Position numbers and translations under genes: made by a program
Assembly (NCBI GenBank): GCA_029880265.1
Contig: JAOUOT010000023.1
Location: forward strand, 1-39,885
DNA: 39,885 nucleotides
Source of the DNA: Spirochaetia bacterium
GTDB taxonomy: Bacteria > Spirochaetota > Leptospiria > Turneriellales > JAOUOS01
Direction: 5' to 3'
The notes under the pieces: model-generated
Databases searched by the model: none
Seen by the model: only the letters and a program-made list of their open reading frames with translations
Told to the model about the DNA's origin: nothing
Part shown: one piece after another, positions 17,003 through 24,514 of the stretch
How positions within the stretch are numbered: the stretch's first letter is position 1
How the letters are laid out: each line of letters starts with the position of its first letter

Positions 17003-17659
17003 ATGCTAAAAACCGGCATTCTTACATCTTCAAAAGATACGGAAAATTTGTTAAAATTTCTTTTTAGGCAAGAAGGTCTTACTTTAGATACGTTAACCGT
17101 CGACAATCTTACGTCTTTAAATTATTACCAGTTGGTTTTAGCCGACGAGAACCTGTATCAAGATTCTGATTTTTTAACAAACGCCGTTAACAGCGAAATT
17201 ATAGTGCTTATATTAAATAAAACGGTTCAAAACAGCTTCACGGCGCCAAACATAACCGGCTTTCTTCATCTTCCCGCGTCAGCCGAAAATATCTCAAATA
17301 TTATTCAGGAAATTAAACAAAAATATATTATTAAATCTTCAGGCAGAAAAGAGTTCAGGTATGAAATAAATAAAAACGCCAATCTTTGGCTTAATAACAA
17401 AGATTATAACTGCATCATAGAAGATATAAGCAAGGGCGGGTTTAAAACTTCGCTTTCGCAAACGCCCGAAGATTTTCATAACTTAGAATCAGCATTAATA
17501 AAACTGAAAACAGAAGAGAACGATATCTATGAAAATTTTAAAGTCCGCTGGAAAAACAAAAACAACGAAGATATCGTCATAGGCGGCGAATGGGAAAATC
17601 TATCTGAAATAGGAGAAAAAAATATAATAAATCTTCTCTTAAACATAAGAATAATTTAA
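17003..17659 (+). CDS. PilZ protein with degenerate receiver-like N domain (paralog 1)
   Basis: A 218-residue protein. The first ~110 residues look like a degenerate receiver fold (GILTSSKDTENLLKF, then LVLADENLY, then LILN, then FLHLPAS in the places of beta1, beta3, beta4 and beta5) without a proper phospho-acceptor pattern. The C-terminal PilZ domain has RKEFR (RxxxR) and DISKGG (DxSxxG), so c-di-GMP binding is expected. The start is set at 17003 because the next gene's product aligns from there (MLKTGILTSSKDTENL against MNKTAIITNSKETENL); an ATG at 16988 would add five residues. It is followed after 3 bp by its paralog. The output is unknown. Confidence 0.78.
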   Translation: MLKTGILTSSKDTENLLKFLFRQEGLTLDTLTVDNLTSLNYYQLVLADENLYQDSDFLTNAVNSEIIVLILNKTVQNSFTAPNITGFLHLPASAENISNIIQEIKQKYIIKSSGRKEFRYEINKNANLWLNNKDYNCIIEDISKGGFKTSLSQTPEDFHNLESALIKLKTEENDIYENFKVRWKNKNNEDIVIGGEWENLSEIGEKNIINLLLNIRII

Positions 17660-17662
17660 ATT

Positions 17663-18334
17663 ATGAATAAAACGGCAATCATTACAAATTCAAAAGAAAC
17701 TGAAAATTTAACAAAATTTGCGTTTGAGCGCGAAAGACTTGAATTAAATTCTTTTGATCATATCAAAAACATAAATCTAAATGATTATAATATAATTTTT
17801 ATAGACGAAAAACTTTATTATGATTTTAAGCTCGAAAAACACCGCGGCGATATCGAAATATTCATTTTTTTATCTGAAAATAATTCTAAAAGCGAAATTA
17901 ACGCCGCGAATATTTCAGGTTTCATTCAAACGCCTGTTTTTTTAGACAATATAAGCGGCATTATCGGCGAAATAAAAAATAAAGCGTATTCAAACCAATC
18001 TAAAAGAAAAGATTTTCGATATGATTTAAGCCATAAAGCCGCGATTATCATTAACGAAAATAATTATGAATGCGTAATTCAAAACTTAAGCAAAGGCGGA
18101 TTTCAAACACAGCTGGTAAATTTTCCCGAATATTTTCAAAACATCAAATCGGGCAAAATAAACTTTAAAACAAGCGGCTTTAGTATCTCAGAAAACTTCG
18201 CCATAAGATGGAGCAAAAAAGACGATTCAAAAACCATAATCGGCGCCGAATGGTCTAACCTCTCAGAACAAGGCGCCAAAAATATTGTTAACCTGCTTCT
18301 TGAAAGCGGAACTCTATTTGCCGAAATTGATTAG
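17663..18334 (+). CDS. PilZ protein with degenerate receiver-like N domain (paralog 2)
   Basis: A 223-residue tandem duplicate of the preceding gene, roughly 40% identical by eye over the full length. The receiver-like N half again lacks a clean Asp/Lys set (IIFIDEKLYYD in the beta3 position). The PilZ half keeps RKDFR (RxxxR) and NLSKGG (NxSxxG), both compatible with c-di-GMP binding. The spacing of three bases to paralog 1 and five to argB indicates a single transcript. The pair may form a heterodimer or bind different partners; nothing in the sequence decides this. Confidence 0.78.
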   Translation: MNKTAIITNSKETENLTKFAFERERLELNSFDHIKNINLNDYNIIFIDEKLYYDFKLEKHRGDIEIFIFLSENNSKSEINAANISGFIQTPVFLDNISGIIGEIKNKAYSNQSKRKDFRYDLSHKAAIIINENNYECVIQNLSKGGFQTQLVNFPEYFQNIKSGKINFKTSGFSISENFAIRWSKKDDSKTIIGAEWSNLSEQGAKNIVNLLLESGTLFAEID

Positions 18335-18339
18335 AGACT

Positions 18340-19173
18340 ATGCGGGCAGCTGAATTTTTTTCAACGGAACAGGGCAAAAAATATCTTGGTATATTTCAAG
18401 ATAAGCTTTTCGTAATTAAATACGGCGGGGCCGCTTTAGAATCGCCGCATATGATGCCTTATTTTCTTGAAGATATCGCTGAAATGGTTCGCCATGGCAT
18501 TAAGATTGTGATAGTTCACGGGGGCGGCAAAAAATTAAGTCAAAGAATGAAAGAGAAAAATCTACCCGTTATTTTTGAAAACGGATTAAGAAAAACATCT
18601 CATGAAGCGGCCGAAACGGCCGCCGAAGTTTTTGCTGAACTTAACTTAGAAATTTGCGAAAACCTGAAAAACTTCAATATCGAACCCGCCTCATATTCTG
18701 ACGGAAGCATAACCGAAGGCGAGCTTATTGATCCCGCTTTTCCCGATAATCGTATAGGGCGGGTCACAAGAATTCGCGCCGAAAAAATTGATACAAATAA
18801 ATTACCCGTCATATCTTCTATCGGGCTTGACGCCGAAAATAAATATCTGAATATTAACGCCGATCTTGTTGCAGTTGAAGCCGCCAAAACCCTGCATGCC
18901 AGAAAAATCATTTTTATTTCAGATGTTAACGGAATATATCTTAAGCCAAACGACCCTGACGCTAAACTATCTCATGTAACCGAATCTGAAATAAAAAAAC
19001 TTATTGACGATAATATTTTAACCGGCGGCATGAAGCTGAAAATTGAAATGGCGCTAGACGCTCTAAAAAACGGCGTTAACAAGGTTCATTTTATAGACGG
19101 CAGAATAGAACATTCAATTATGATAGAAATATTTACAGATCAGGGCATAGGAACAGAAATTGTTCACGACTGA
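18340..19173 (+). CDS. argB: Acetylglutamate kinase
   Basis: A 277-residue amino-acid kinase that phosphorylates N-acetyl-L-glutamate in the second step of arginine synthesis. Motifs are KYGGAAL near the N terminus, VHGGGKKLSQRM, NINADLVAVEAA, FISDVNGI and the TGGMKLKIE segment that closes the ATP site. Length is slightly below the usual 290-300. No other arg gene is nearby. It sits between the PilZ pair and tadA and overlaps the latter by 14 bp, so it belongs to a mixed operon rather than an arginine cluster. Confidence 0.93.
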   Translation: MRAAEFFSTEQGKKYLGIFQDKLFVIKYGGAALESPHMMPYFLEDIAEMVRHGIKIVIVHGGGKKLSQRMKEKNLPVIFENGLRKTSHEAAETAAEVFAELNLEICENLKNFNIEPASYSDGSITEGELIDPAFPDNRIGRVTRIRAEKIDTNKLPVISSIGLDAENKYLNINADLVAVEAAKTLHARKIIFISDVNGIYLKPNDPDAKLSHVTESEIKKLIDDNILTGGMKLKIEMALDALKNGVNKVHFIDGRIEHSIMIEIFTDQGIGTEIVHD

Positions 19174-19627
19174 GATTTCAGAAAACGTTAAAAAAAAAGC
19201 CTTTCACGCAGCCTTTAATCAGGCTTTAAAAGCCTATGACGCCGACGAAGTTCCCGTCGGTTCGGTAATTTTATACAATAATCAGATCATTGCACGAAAC
19301 AGAAACCGAATCATTGAGAAACGCGACCCCACGGCCCATGCCGAGATTCTTGCCATTAAAGCGGCCGCAAAAAAATTAAAAAACGAAAGGCTCATTGATT
19401 GTCATCTATTTACCACCCTTGAACCCTGTACAATGTGCGCCGGAGCAATTATACTGGCCCGCATAAGCTCTGTTTTTTTTCTTGCCGAAGAGGCCAGACT
19501 TCCGGCTTTAAGATATTTATTAAAAATGAAAAATTACAATCACTATCCTGAAGTATATTTTTACCGCGATTTTATGCATGATTCTTCAGAGTTATTAAAA
19601 AATTTTTTTAAAAAAAAAAGAAAATAA
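19160..19627 (+). CDS. tadA: tRNA-specific adenosine deaminase, TadA type
   Basis: A 155-residue zinc deaminase. HAE (in PTAHAEILAIKAAAKKL) supplies the zinc His and catalytic Glu, and PCTMC supplies the two zinc Cys. TadA converts the wobble adenosine of tRNA-Arg(ACG) to inosine. After the zinc site, the usual TadA 'D.K.GA.GS' segment is replaced by LAEEARLPALRYLL, so substrate specificity may be altered. The start must be TTG at 19160: no in-frame Met occurs before the active site. An AGGA lies 7 bp before it, inside argB, with a 14-bp overlap. Confidence 0.85.
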   Translation: MFTTEISENVKKKAFHAAFNQALKAYDADEVPVGSVILYNNQIIARNRNRIIEKRDPTAHAEILAIKAAAKKLKNERLIDCHLFTTLEPCTMCAGAIILARISSVFFLAEEARLPALRYLLKMKNYNHYPEVYFYRDFMHDSSELLKNFFKKKRK

Positions 19628-19711
19628 AACCGAAAGACGATATATCTCTTGATAATTTTTCTCTTTAAAAGACTATCTATTCAATCATTGCCGATTTTCA
19701 AAAAACTGCCG

Positions 19712-20851
19712 ATGATTATTAAAGAAATGCCTGTTTTTTTGATACGCAGCCTTAAACTTATCTTAATTTTTGCGGCCTTATCTGGCTCTCTATTTTCAAT
19801 GCCCGTACAGCTAGTAAAAGGAGTTAAATATGTCAAAATAAACGATTTTTTGAAAACGGTGAACGGAATAAAATATGAATGGGACGCCTTATCTTTAACG
19901 GGCAAATTATCTTACAAAAACAACTGGGTTCGCGTTGAAATCGGAAAAAGCTTCTACACGGGCTCGGGGATGTCTCATCCTTTAAAAAGCTCTCCGATTT
20001 ACCATGAAGATACCGTACTTATACCGCTTGAACTGGCCGAAGAATTATTTTCTGAATTGGATCTTAAGATAAGGTATAAATTCAATACCGATAAAATAAA
20101 TATACAAACTTCAGACACTTTTCAGACGCAAAATCAAGAAAAATCAGATTTTCGAGCCAAACAAACTCTTGATTTTATTGTCATAGACCCGGGGCACGGC
20201 GGATACGATCCCGGAGCTTTCGCAAATCAGAAAACTCTTGTAGAAAAAAATATAACATTAAAAGCAAGCCGATTTTTATACCTACAATTAAAAAAAGCAT
20301 TTCCTGAAATTGACATTTATATAACAAGGTATAATGATACCTTTGTAAACCTTGAAACCAGGGCGAATATAGCCAATAAAAGGCTGGGCGAAAATAATTT
20401 TGGTATTTTCATAAGCATACACTGCAACGCAACTCTGTCAAAGAAAATTAACGGATACGAAGTGTACTATCTGGCGCAAAATTCGGGAAATAATAACGAA
20501 AGAGAGGTAATGATTAGAGAAAATGACGAGAAAAACGAGCCAAAATACGTTGAAAAACTGCAATCTCTGCTTTTAAACTCTCAAATTCAATCTGAAAGCA
20601 AAACGCTTGCCAGAGCAATAAACTCTTCATTAATGTCTAATCTAAATAAATTAGTTAAAAGCCGCGGGGTTAAAAAGGCCGATTTTGTAGTTTTACGCGG
20701 GGTTTTAATGCCGGCCATTTTAATAGAAATGGGATACTTAAGCAATAAAAACGAATCAGCCGTATTAAACAGCGATATTTTTCAAAAAAGCATGTCAAAA
20801 GGCATTATTTTAGGCATAAAACGTTTTATATCGCAAAGACCGCGTCTTTAA
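19712..20851 (+). CDS. N-acetylmuramoyl-L-alanine amidase (Amidase_3, AmiC-like)
   Basis: A secreted peptidoglycan amidase of about 379 residues. A signal-like hydrophobic stretch (LKLILIFAALSGSLFS) is followed by a small copper-amine-oxidase-N-like or AMIN-like module (about 35-125) and the Amidase_3 domain. The zinc ligands and catalytic residues are visible: DPGHGGYDPG, LVEKNI, SIHCNA and LIEMGYLSN. It cuts the amide between MurNAc and the stem peptide. The start is uncertain: TTG at 19649, ATG at 19712 or ATG at 19727. The later two give a normal-length signal peptide, and the longer form would have an odd 28-residue leader. It is followed 9 bp later by a GerMN-like gene, a recurrent pairing. 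Confidence 0.88.
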   Translation: MIIKEMPVFLIRSLKLILIFAALSGSLFSMPVQLVKGVKYVKINDFLKTVNGIKYEWDALSLTGKLSYKNNWVRVEIGKSFYTGSGMSHPLKSSPIYHEDTVLIPLELAEELFSELDLKIRYKFNTDKINIQTSDTFQTQNQEKSDFRAKQTLDFIVIDPGHGGYDPGAFANQKTLVEKNITLKASRFLYLQLKKAFPEIDIYITRYNDTFVNLETRANIANKRLGENNFGIFISIHCNATLSKKINGYEVYYLAQNSGNNNEREVMIRENDEKNEPKYVEKLQSLLLNSQIQSESKTLARAINSSLMSNLNKLVKSRGVKKADFVVLRGVLMPAILIEMGYLSNKNESAVLNSDIFQKSMSKGIILGIKRFISQRPRL

Positions 20852-20860
20852 GCGAACAAG

Positions 20861-21514
20861 ATGAAGACATTAAAACTTTTTTTTACCAAAGCAAGAAACC
20901 CAGATAAAATTTTTCTTTTAAGGGTTTTTGCAGTTATTGTAGCTCTTGATTTTGTGTCTTTTTTCTCGCTGTCTTCGATAAACCCCTTTCAATTATTAAA
21001 TCCGTTCAAATTCTTAGAGAAACCGCATCAAGATGAAAGAGAAGAGCTTACCTTATACTTTCCCAAAGTAAAACATGAACTATTTAATTTATCTGAAAAT
21101 GCGCGGAATAAAAAAGTTATTCAAAGAGAAATTGAAGACGAAATTATATCTTTAAATCAAAAAGTATATCAGGTAAATATTCCCGACGAATACCAAAAAG
21201 GAATCAAAAAAAATGCGGAGCATATAATTCATGAACTTATACTCGGCCCCAAAGATAAAAAAATTCAAGCCGCCAGACTTATAAAAGAAAAAAAATTAAT
21301 TAAAGATATCTGGGTAAAAAATATAAATCTGATAATAAATCTCGATCATCTAATCTGGAAAGAAATCGACCCGATAAAACAAAAAATGATTAAAATATGC
21401 GTTGAAAAATCAATTCTAAAGAATTTATCGGGCATTCAAAATATTACCTGGTATTTCGATAATTATAAACCCTCAACCCCTGCAAAACCCAAAGCGCACA
21501 AAAGAAGAAAATAA
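20861..21514 (+). CDS. GerMN-like domain membrane protein
   Basis: A 217-residue protein with one N-terminal membrane segment (about 17-36), a Pro/Glu-rich linker and a domain of about 120 residues. That domain starts with ELTLYFPKVKHEL and continues with an ELILGPKDKKIQAARLI helix and an IWVKNINLIINLD strand pair, the layout of GerMN (Spore_GerMN) domains. Such domains are found next to or fused with cell-wall amidases outside spore formers, so it may assist the preceding enzyme. The C terminus is basic (KPKAHKRRK). Its last 71 bp overlap the 3' end of the convergent lnt gene, which is unusual. The domain call is by pattern and moderately sure. Confidence 0.62.
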   Translation: MKTLKLFFTKARNPDKIFLLRVFAVIVALDFVSFFSLSSINPFQLLNPFKFLEKPHQDEREELTLYFPKVKHELFNLSENARNKKVIQREIEDEIISLNQKVYQVNIPDEYQKGIKKNAEHIIHELILGPKDKKIQAARLIKEKKLIKDIWVKNINLIINLDHLIWKEIDPIKQKMIKICVEKSILKNLSGIQNITWYFDNYKPSTPAKPKAHKRRK

Positions 21515-23108
21515 ATAAATATACCGGAATATTTCCCCAAAAACTGAATAAGGTTGCGTTATTTTGGGGAATTTTTACATTATAAAGTCGATTCTCACGC
21601 GTAAAAATATCCGTAGGGTCATTGATGTTACCAACTGTATCAATATAAGCCGATATGCCCGAGTTTGTCGATCGAATAATAGGAATTCTCAGTTCAATGG
21701 CGCGTATTCTACCTAGTTCCATATGCTGATAGCTTTCAATCGTTTCGCCGAACCATTTATCATTGGTTAAATTTATTATAATATTCGCTTTCTTTTTTGT
21801 ATTTCTATAAAAATCTAATGTAAATTCGGGAGGCACTACTTCATAGCATACAAGGGGAAGTAAATTGCCGATTTTTGAAGGCAGCAAAGTATGCCTGTAA
21901 CCCCTGTTAAAATTTGAAACTTCTCTAAATTCGTCTTTTAAAAATGGAAATACATCTCCTAAGGGCATATATTCTCCGAAAGGAAGCAGGTATATTTTTT
22001 GATAACTTTCAATAGGGTCACCGTCTTCAGACAATAACCAGACATTGCTAAATGTCTCAACGCCTCTTTCTTTTGTTTTACGCGAATCTATATCGCTAAA
22101 AATAAATTCAACCGGAAGTTCGTTTTGAAGCCTTTGAATTTCGCTTTGAAGGTATTTATCGCGTTTATATTGTAAAAACGGCACGGCGCTTTCGGGCCAA
22201 ACAAGTAAATCGATATTTATATCTTTATTTTTGGCTTCATTGGCCAAACTTAATGTTTGGTTTACCATCTCGCGAATAATTCTATTCAGCTCTGCGCGAA
22301 TGTTACGAGTATTTTCAAAGGCAAGAGGAGTGTTTCCCTGAATTACAGCAATATTTTTCGCTTCATAAGTATTTTCTTTTTTGGTCCAGCGCCAGTCTGC
22401 AAATATACCGTATATATGCGCAAAGAAAAACAAAATTATAGAAAATAATAAACTCTTATCTGAAAAAATAATCCCGATGATTTTAATTTTTTCTTTTTGA
22501 CGATATTTTCTCTGGCACAATATAATTATACGATAAATACCGAAAGAAATTATAAACCACGCGATTGAAACTCCTCTGATGCCCCAGATGTCTGCCGTTT
22601 GAATAAACCAGTGATTGCCCGATACAATATTTCCGCCATACCACGGGAAAAGCTGCCAGCCTAAAAATTCTGAGATTACCCAAAAACCGGTAAGAGATAC
22701 ATATGGATTTTTTAACAAAATTTTATCGCCGCTTGTTTTATCTTTCCAGCGGTTCCAGTAAAAAACCATAATAAAAAAAAGAATAAATCTTACGCTTGTT
22801 CCCGCGGCATATAATAAAAATATCAAAAAAGCAAAAGGGTAAGATAAATGTCCAAAAACGGTGATTGTATGAATAATCCAGTAATAGGCCATCGTATCAA
22901 GTACAACGGCAAAAGAAAGACCAAGTATTATCGATTCTTTGAATATTTTTTTCTCAATATTTTTCGAATCTATTAAATAAAAAACAGGCAAAAGCGCAAG
23001 AAACCCTAACGGCCATATTTCAAAGGGCGCAAAAGAGAAAGTTATGCATATAGAAGAGATCATAACCAAAAACAGATCTTTTAATCGCGGATGTACTTTT
23101 TCAAACAT
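21444..23108 (-). CDS. lnt: Apolipoprotein N-acyltransferase
   Basis: A 554-residue inner-membrane enzyme that adds the third acyl chain to lipoproteins in diderm bacteria. About six N-terminal transmembrane helices are followed by a nitrilase-like periplasmic domain (about 250-515) and a final helix. The catalytic triad is complete: Glu306 (VWPESAVP), Lys371 (QKIYLLPFGEY) and Cys421 (LVCYEV), with the supporting LTNDKWFGE segment. This fits the many lipoproteins in the window. The last 23 codons, including part of the last helix, overlap the convergent GerMN-like gene. The ATG start gives a normal N terminus. Confidence 0.94.
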   Translation of the reverse strand: MFEKVHPRLKDLFLVMISSICITFSFAPFEIWPLGFLALLPVFYLIDSKNIEKKIFKESIILGLSFAVVLDTMAYYWIIHTITVFGHLSYPFAFLIFLLYAAGTSVRFILFFIMVFYWNRWKDKTSGDKILLKNPYVSLTGFWVISEFLGWQLFPWYGGNIVSGNHWFIQTADIWGIRGVSIAWFIISFGIYRIIILCQRKYRQKEKIKIIGIIFSDKSLLFSIILFFFAHIYGIFADWRWTKKENTYEAKNIAVIQGNTPLAFENTRNIRAELNRIIREMVNQTLSLANEAKNKDINIDLLVWPESAVPFLQYKRDKYLQSEIQRLQNELPVEFIFSDIDSRKTKERGVETFSNVWLLSEDGDPIESYQKIYLLPFGEYMPLGDVFPFLKDEFREVSNFNRGYRHTLLPSKIGNLLPLVCYEVVPPEFTLDFYRNTKKKANIIINLTNDKWFGETIESYQHMELGRIRAIELRIPIIRSTNSGISAYIDTVGNINDPTDIFTRENRLYNVKIPQNNATLFSFWGNIPVYLFIFFFCALWVLQGLRVYNYRNTR

Positions 23109-23181
23109 ATTTTAAGATGTGCCAAAAATTCTTTCTTTTATTGCGTGCATATAAAAAAACAAAATAATTAACCTCGAAAGA

Positions 23182-23194
23182 CGTGAAGTTCACG
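23182..23194. repeat. Short palindrome in a 'cgaaagacgtgaagttcacgaag' tract
   Basis: CGTGAA-G-TTCACG is a perfect 6-bp inverted repeat with a one-base centre. The surrounding spacer resembles the 'CACGAAAGACACGAAG' boilerplate found between genes in many bacteria. It is a relative of the tracts near 5743 and 36318, or an operator; neither is proven. Confidence 0.25.
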
Positions 23195-23225
23195 AAGAAA
23201 CCAATCTATAAAAAAAATAAGTATT

Positions 23226-24458
23226 TTAGGCCCGACGAAGTTTTAAAACAGCCACTTCAAATTCGCTGCCAAGTCGAACCGGCGGCCCCCAGTAACCGGC
23301 CCCTTGTGTTACAAAAATGTGGGTATTTTTATGCTTATGCAGACCTTTCAAATACGGATGCACAAGGCCCGCCACAAATGTCCACGGAAAAAACTGCCCC
23401 CCGTGCGTATGGCCGGTTAACTGCAAAGTAAAGTTATGCTCAGAAGCCTTAAATATGCTTCGCGGCTGGTGCGCCAATAGAATAGAAATATCGTTTTTTT
23501 TAACGCCCGATGCGGCTTTTTCAGGGTCGGTTTTATGTTCTTTATCATGTCTTTCGGCATTGATATCGGTAACGCCAGCTATTATGAGTCTTTGCGTACC
23601 ATTAATTAAAACGTTATTTTCATTTAACAAAACATTGAAACCTAAGTTTCTTATTTCATCGACCCACTCGTTAACCCCCGAATAGTACTCATGATTTCCC
23701 GTACAAAAGAAATTTCCGTATTTGGATTTTATTTTTGACAATGGCCGCGTGTGCTCCTTAAGTTCAGATACGCTTCCGTCGACTAAATCTCCTGTTATCG
23801 CCACAATATCGGCGTTTTGTTTATTGATCGCGCTGACCAGGTTCTCGGTAAAATCTTTTTTAAGCATAGGGCCAATATGCAAATCTGATACATGACAAAT
23901 TTTTATGTTCTCATACGATTCATGAAGATTCTCTATAAAGACATCTACATTATTTATTTTATATCGAATTTTACTTCCCGAGTATCCTGTCGCAAAGCCT
24001 GCGCCACTCAAGCCTAAAATGGAGAAATTCATGGCGCGATGAAAAAAGATTTTTCGGTTAATATTATCTTTTGAAATTTCTGATTTGTTTTTATTTTCAA
24101 CCGTTAAAACATCTGCCTTATGCATTTTTTTATAAGTTAAAGTTCGCAATCTTATAAATAAACGATGAATGCCCATGATAATATCGCGCAATACCGTAAA
24201 AGTAAAAATAAAGCTAATTAACCCCAGGTTAACATAAGAAAACCAGACAAAAAAATCAAAGGCGGCCCCCGCATATAAACGAACAGGCAGCGAAAGTATC
24301 GCCGACGCAAAAATAAAAATAATTAAAAAATCAATTACCTTTTTTATACGCGGCGAAAAATCAAATTTATTTACAAATCTTTTTTTAAGATAATAGTAGG
24401 CGCTTGTAAGTATGATTGTAACAAACAATATAAACATAAGCAGTGAAACTATCGGCAT
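23226..24458 (-). CDS. Membrane-anchored metallophosphoesterase (YkuE/YaeI-like)
   Basis: A 410-residue protein with three or four N-terminal membrane helices (to about residue 115) and a C-terminal calcineurin-like phosphoesterase domain. All metal motifs are present in order: VSDLHIG, TGDLVDG, GNHEYY, LAHQP and TGHTHGGQ. The closing GAGYWGPPVRLG is typical of the YkuE/YaeI branch, some of which act on UDP-diacylglucosamine-like or phospholipid substrates. An envelope-lipid substrate is therefore plausible but inferred. It is followed by a 117-bp spacer and lnt on the same strand, and lies 56 bp downstream of the cytochrome gene. Confidence 0.88.
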   Translation of the reverse strand: MPIVSLLMFILFVTIILTSAYYYLKKRFVNKFDFSPRIKKVIDFLIIFIFASAILSLPVRLYAGAAFDFFVWFSYVNLGLISFIFTFTVLRDIIMGIHRLFIRLRTLTYKKMHKADVLTVENKNKSEISKDNINRKIFFHRAMNFSILGLSGAGFATGYSGSKIRYKINNVDVFIENLHESYENIKICHVSDLHIGPMLKKDFTENLVSAINKQNADIVAITGDLVDGSVSELKEHTRPLSKIKSKYGNFFCTGNHEYYSGVNEWVDEIRNLGFNVLLNENNVLINGTQRLIIAGVTDINAERHDKEHKTDPEKAASGVKKNDISILLAHQPRSIFKASEHNFTLQLTGHTHGGQFFPWTFVAGLVHPYLKGLHKHKNTHIFVTQGAGYWGPPVRLGSEFEVAVLKLRRA

Positions 24459-24514
24459 TTAAGATACAAATAAGCAGCCTATTCACAAAAGCAATAATTT
24501 TTTTCTTTTGTTTT

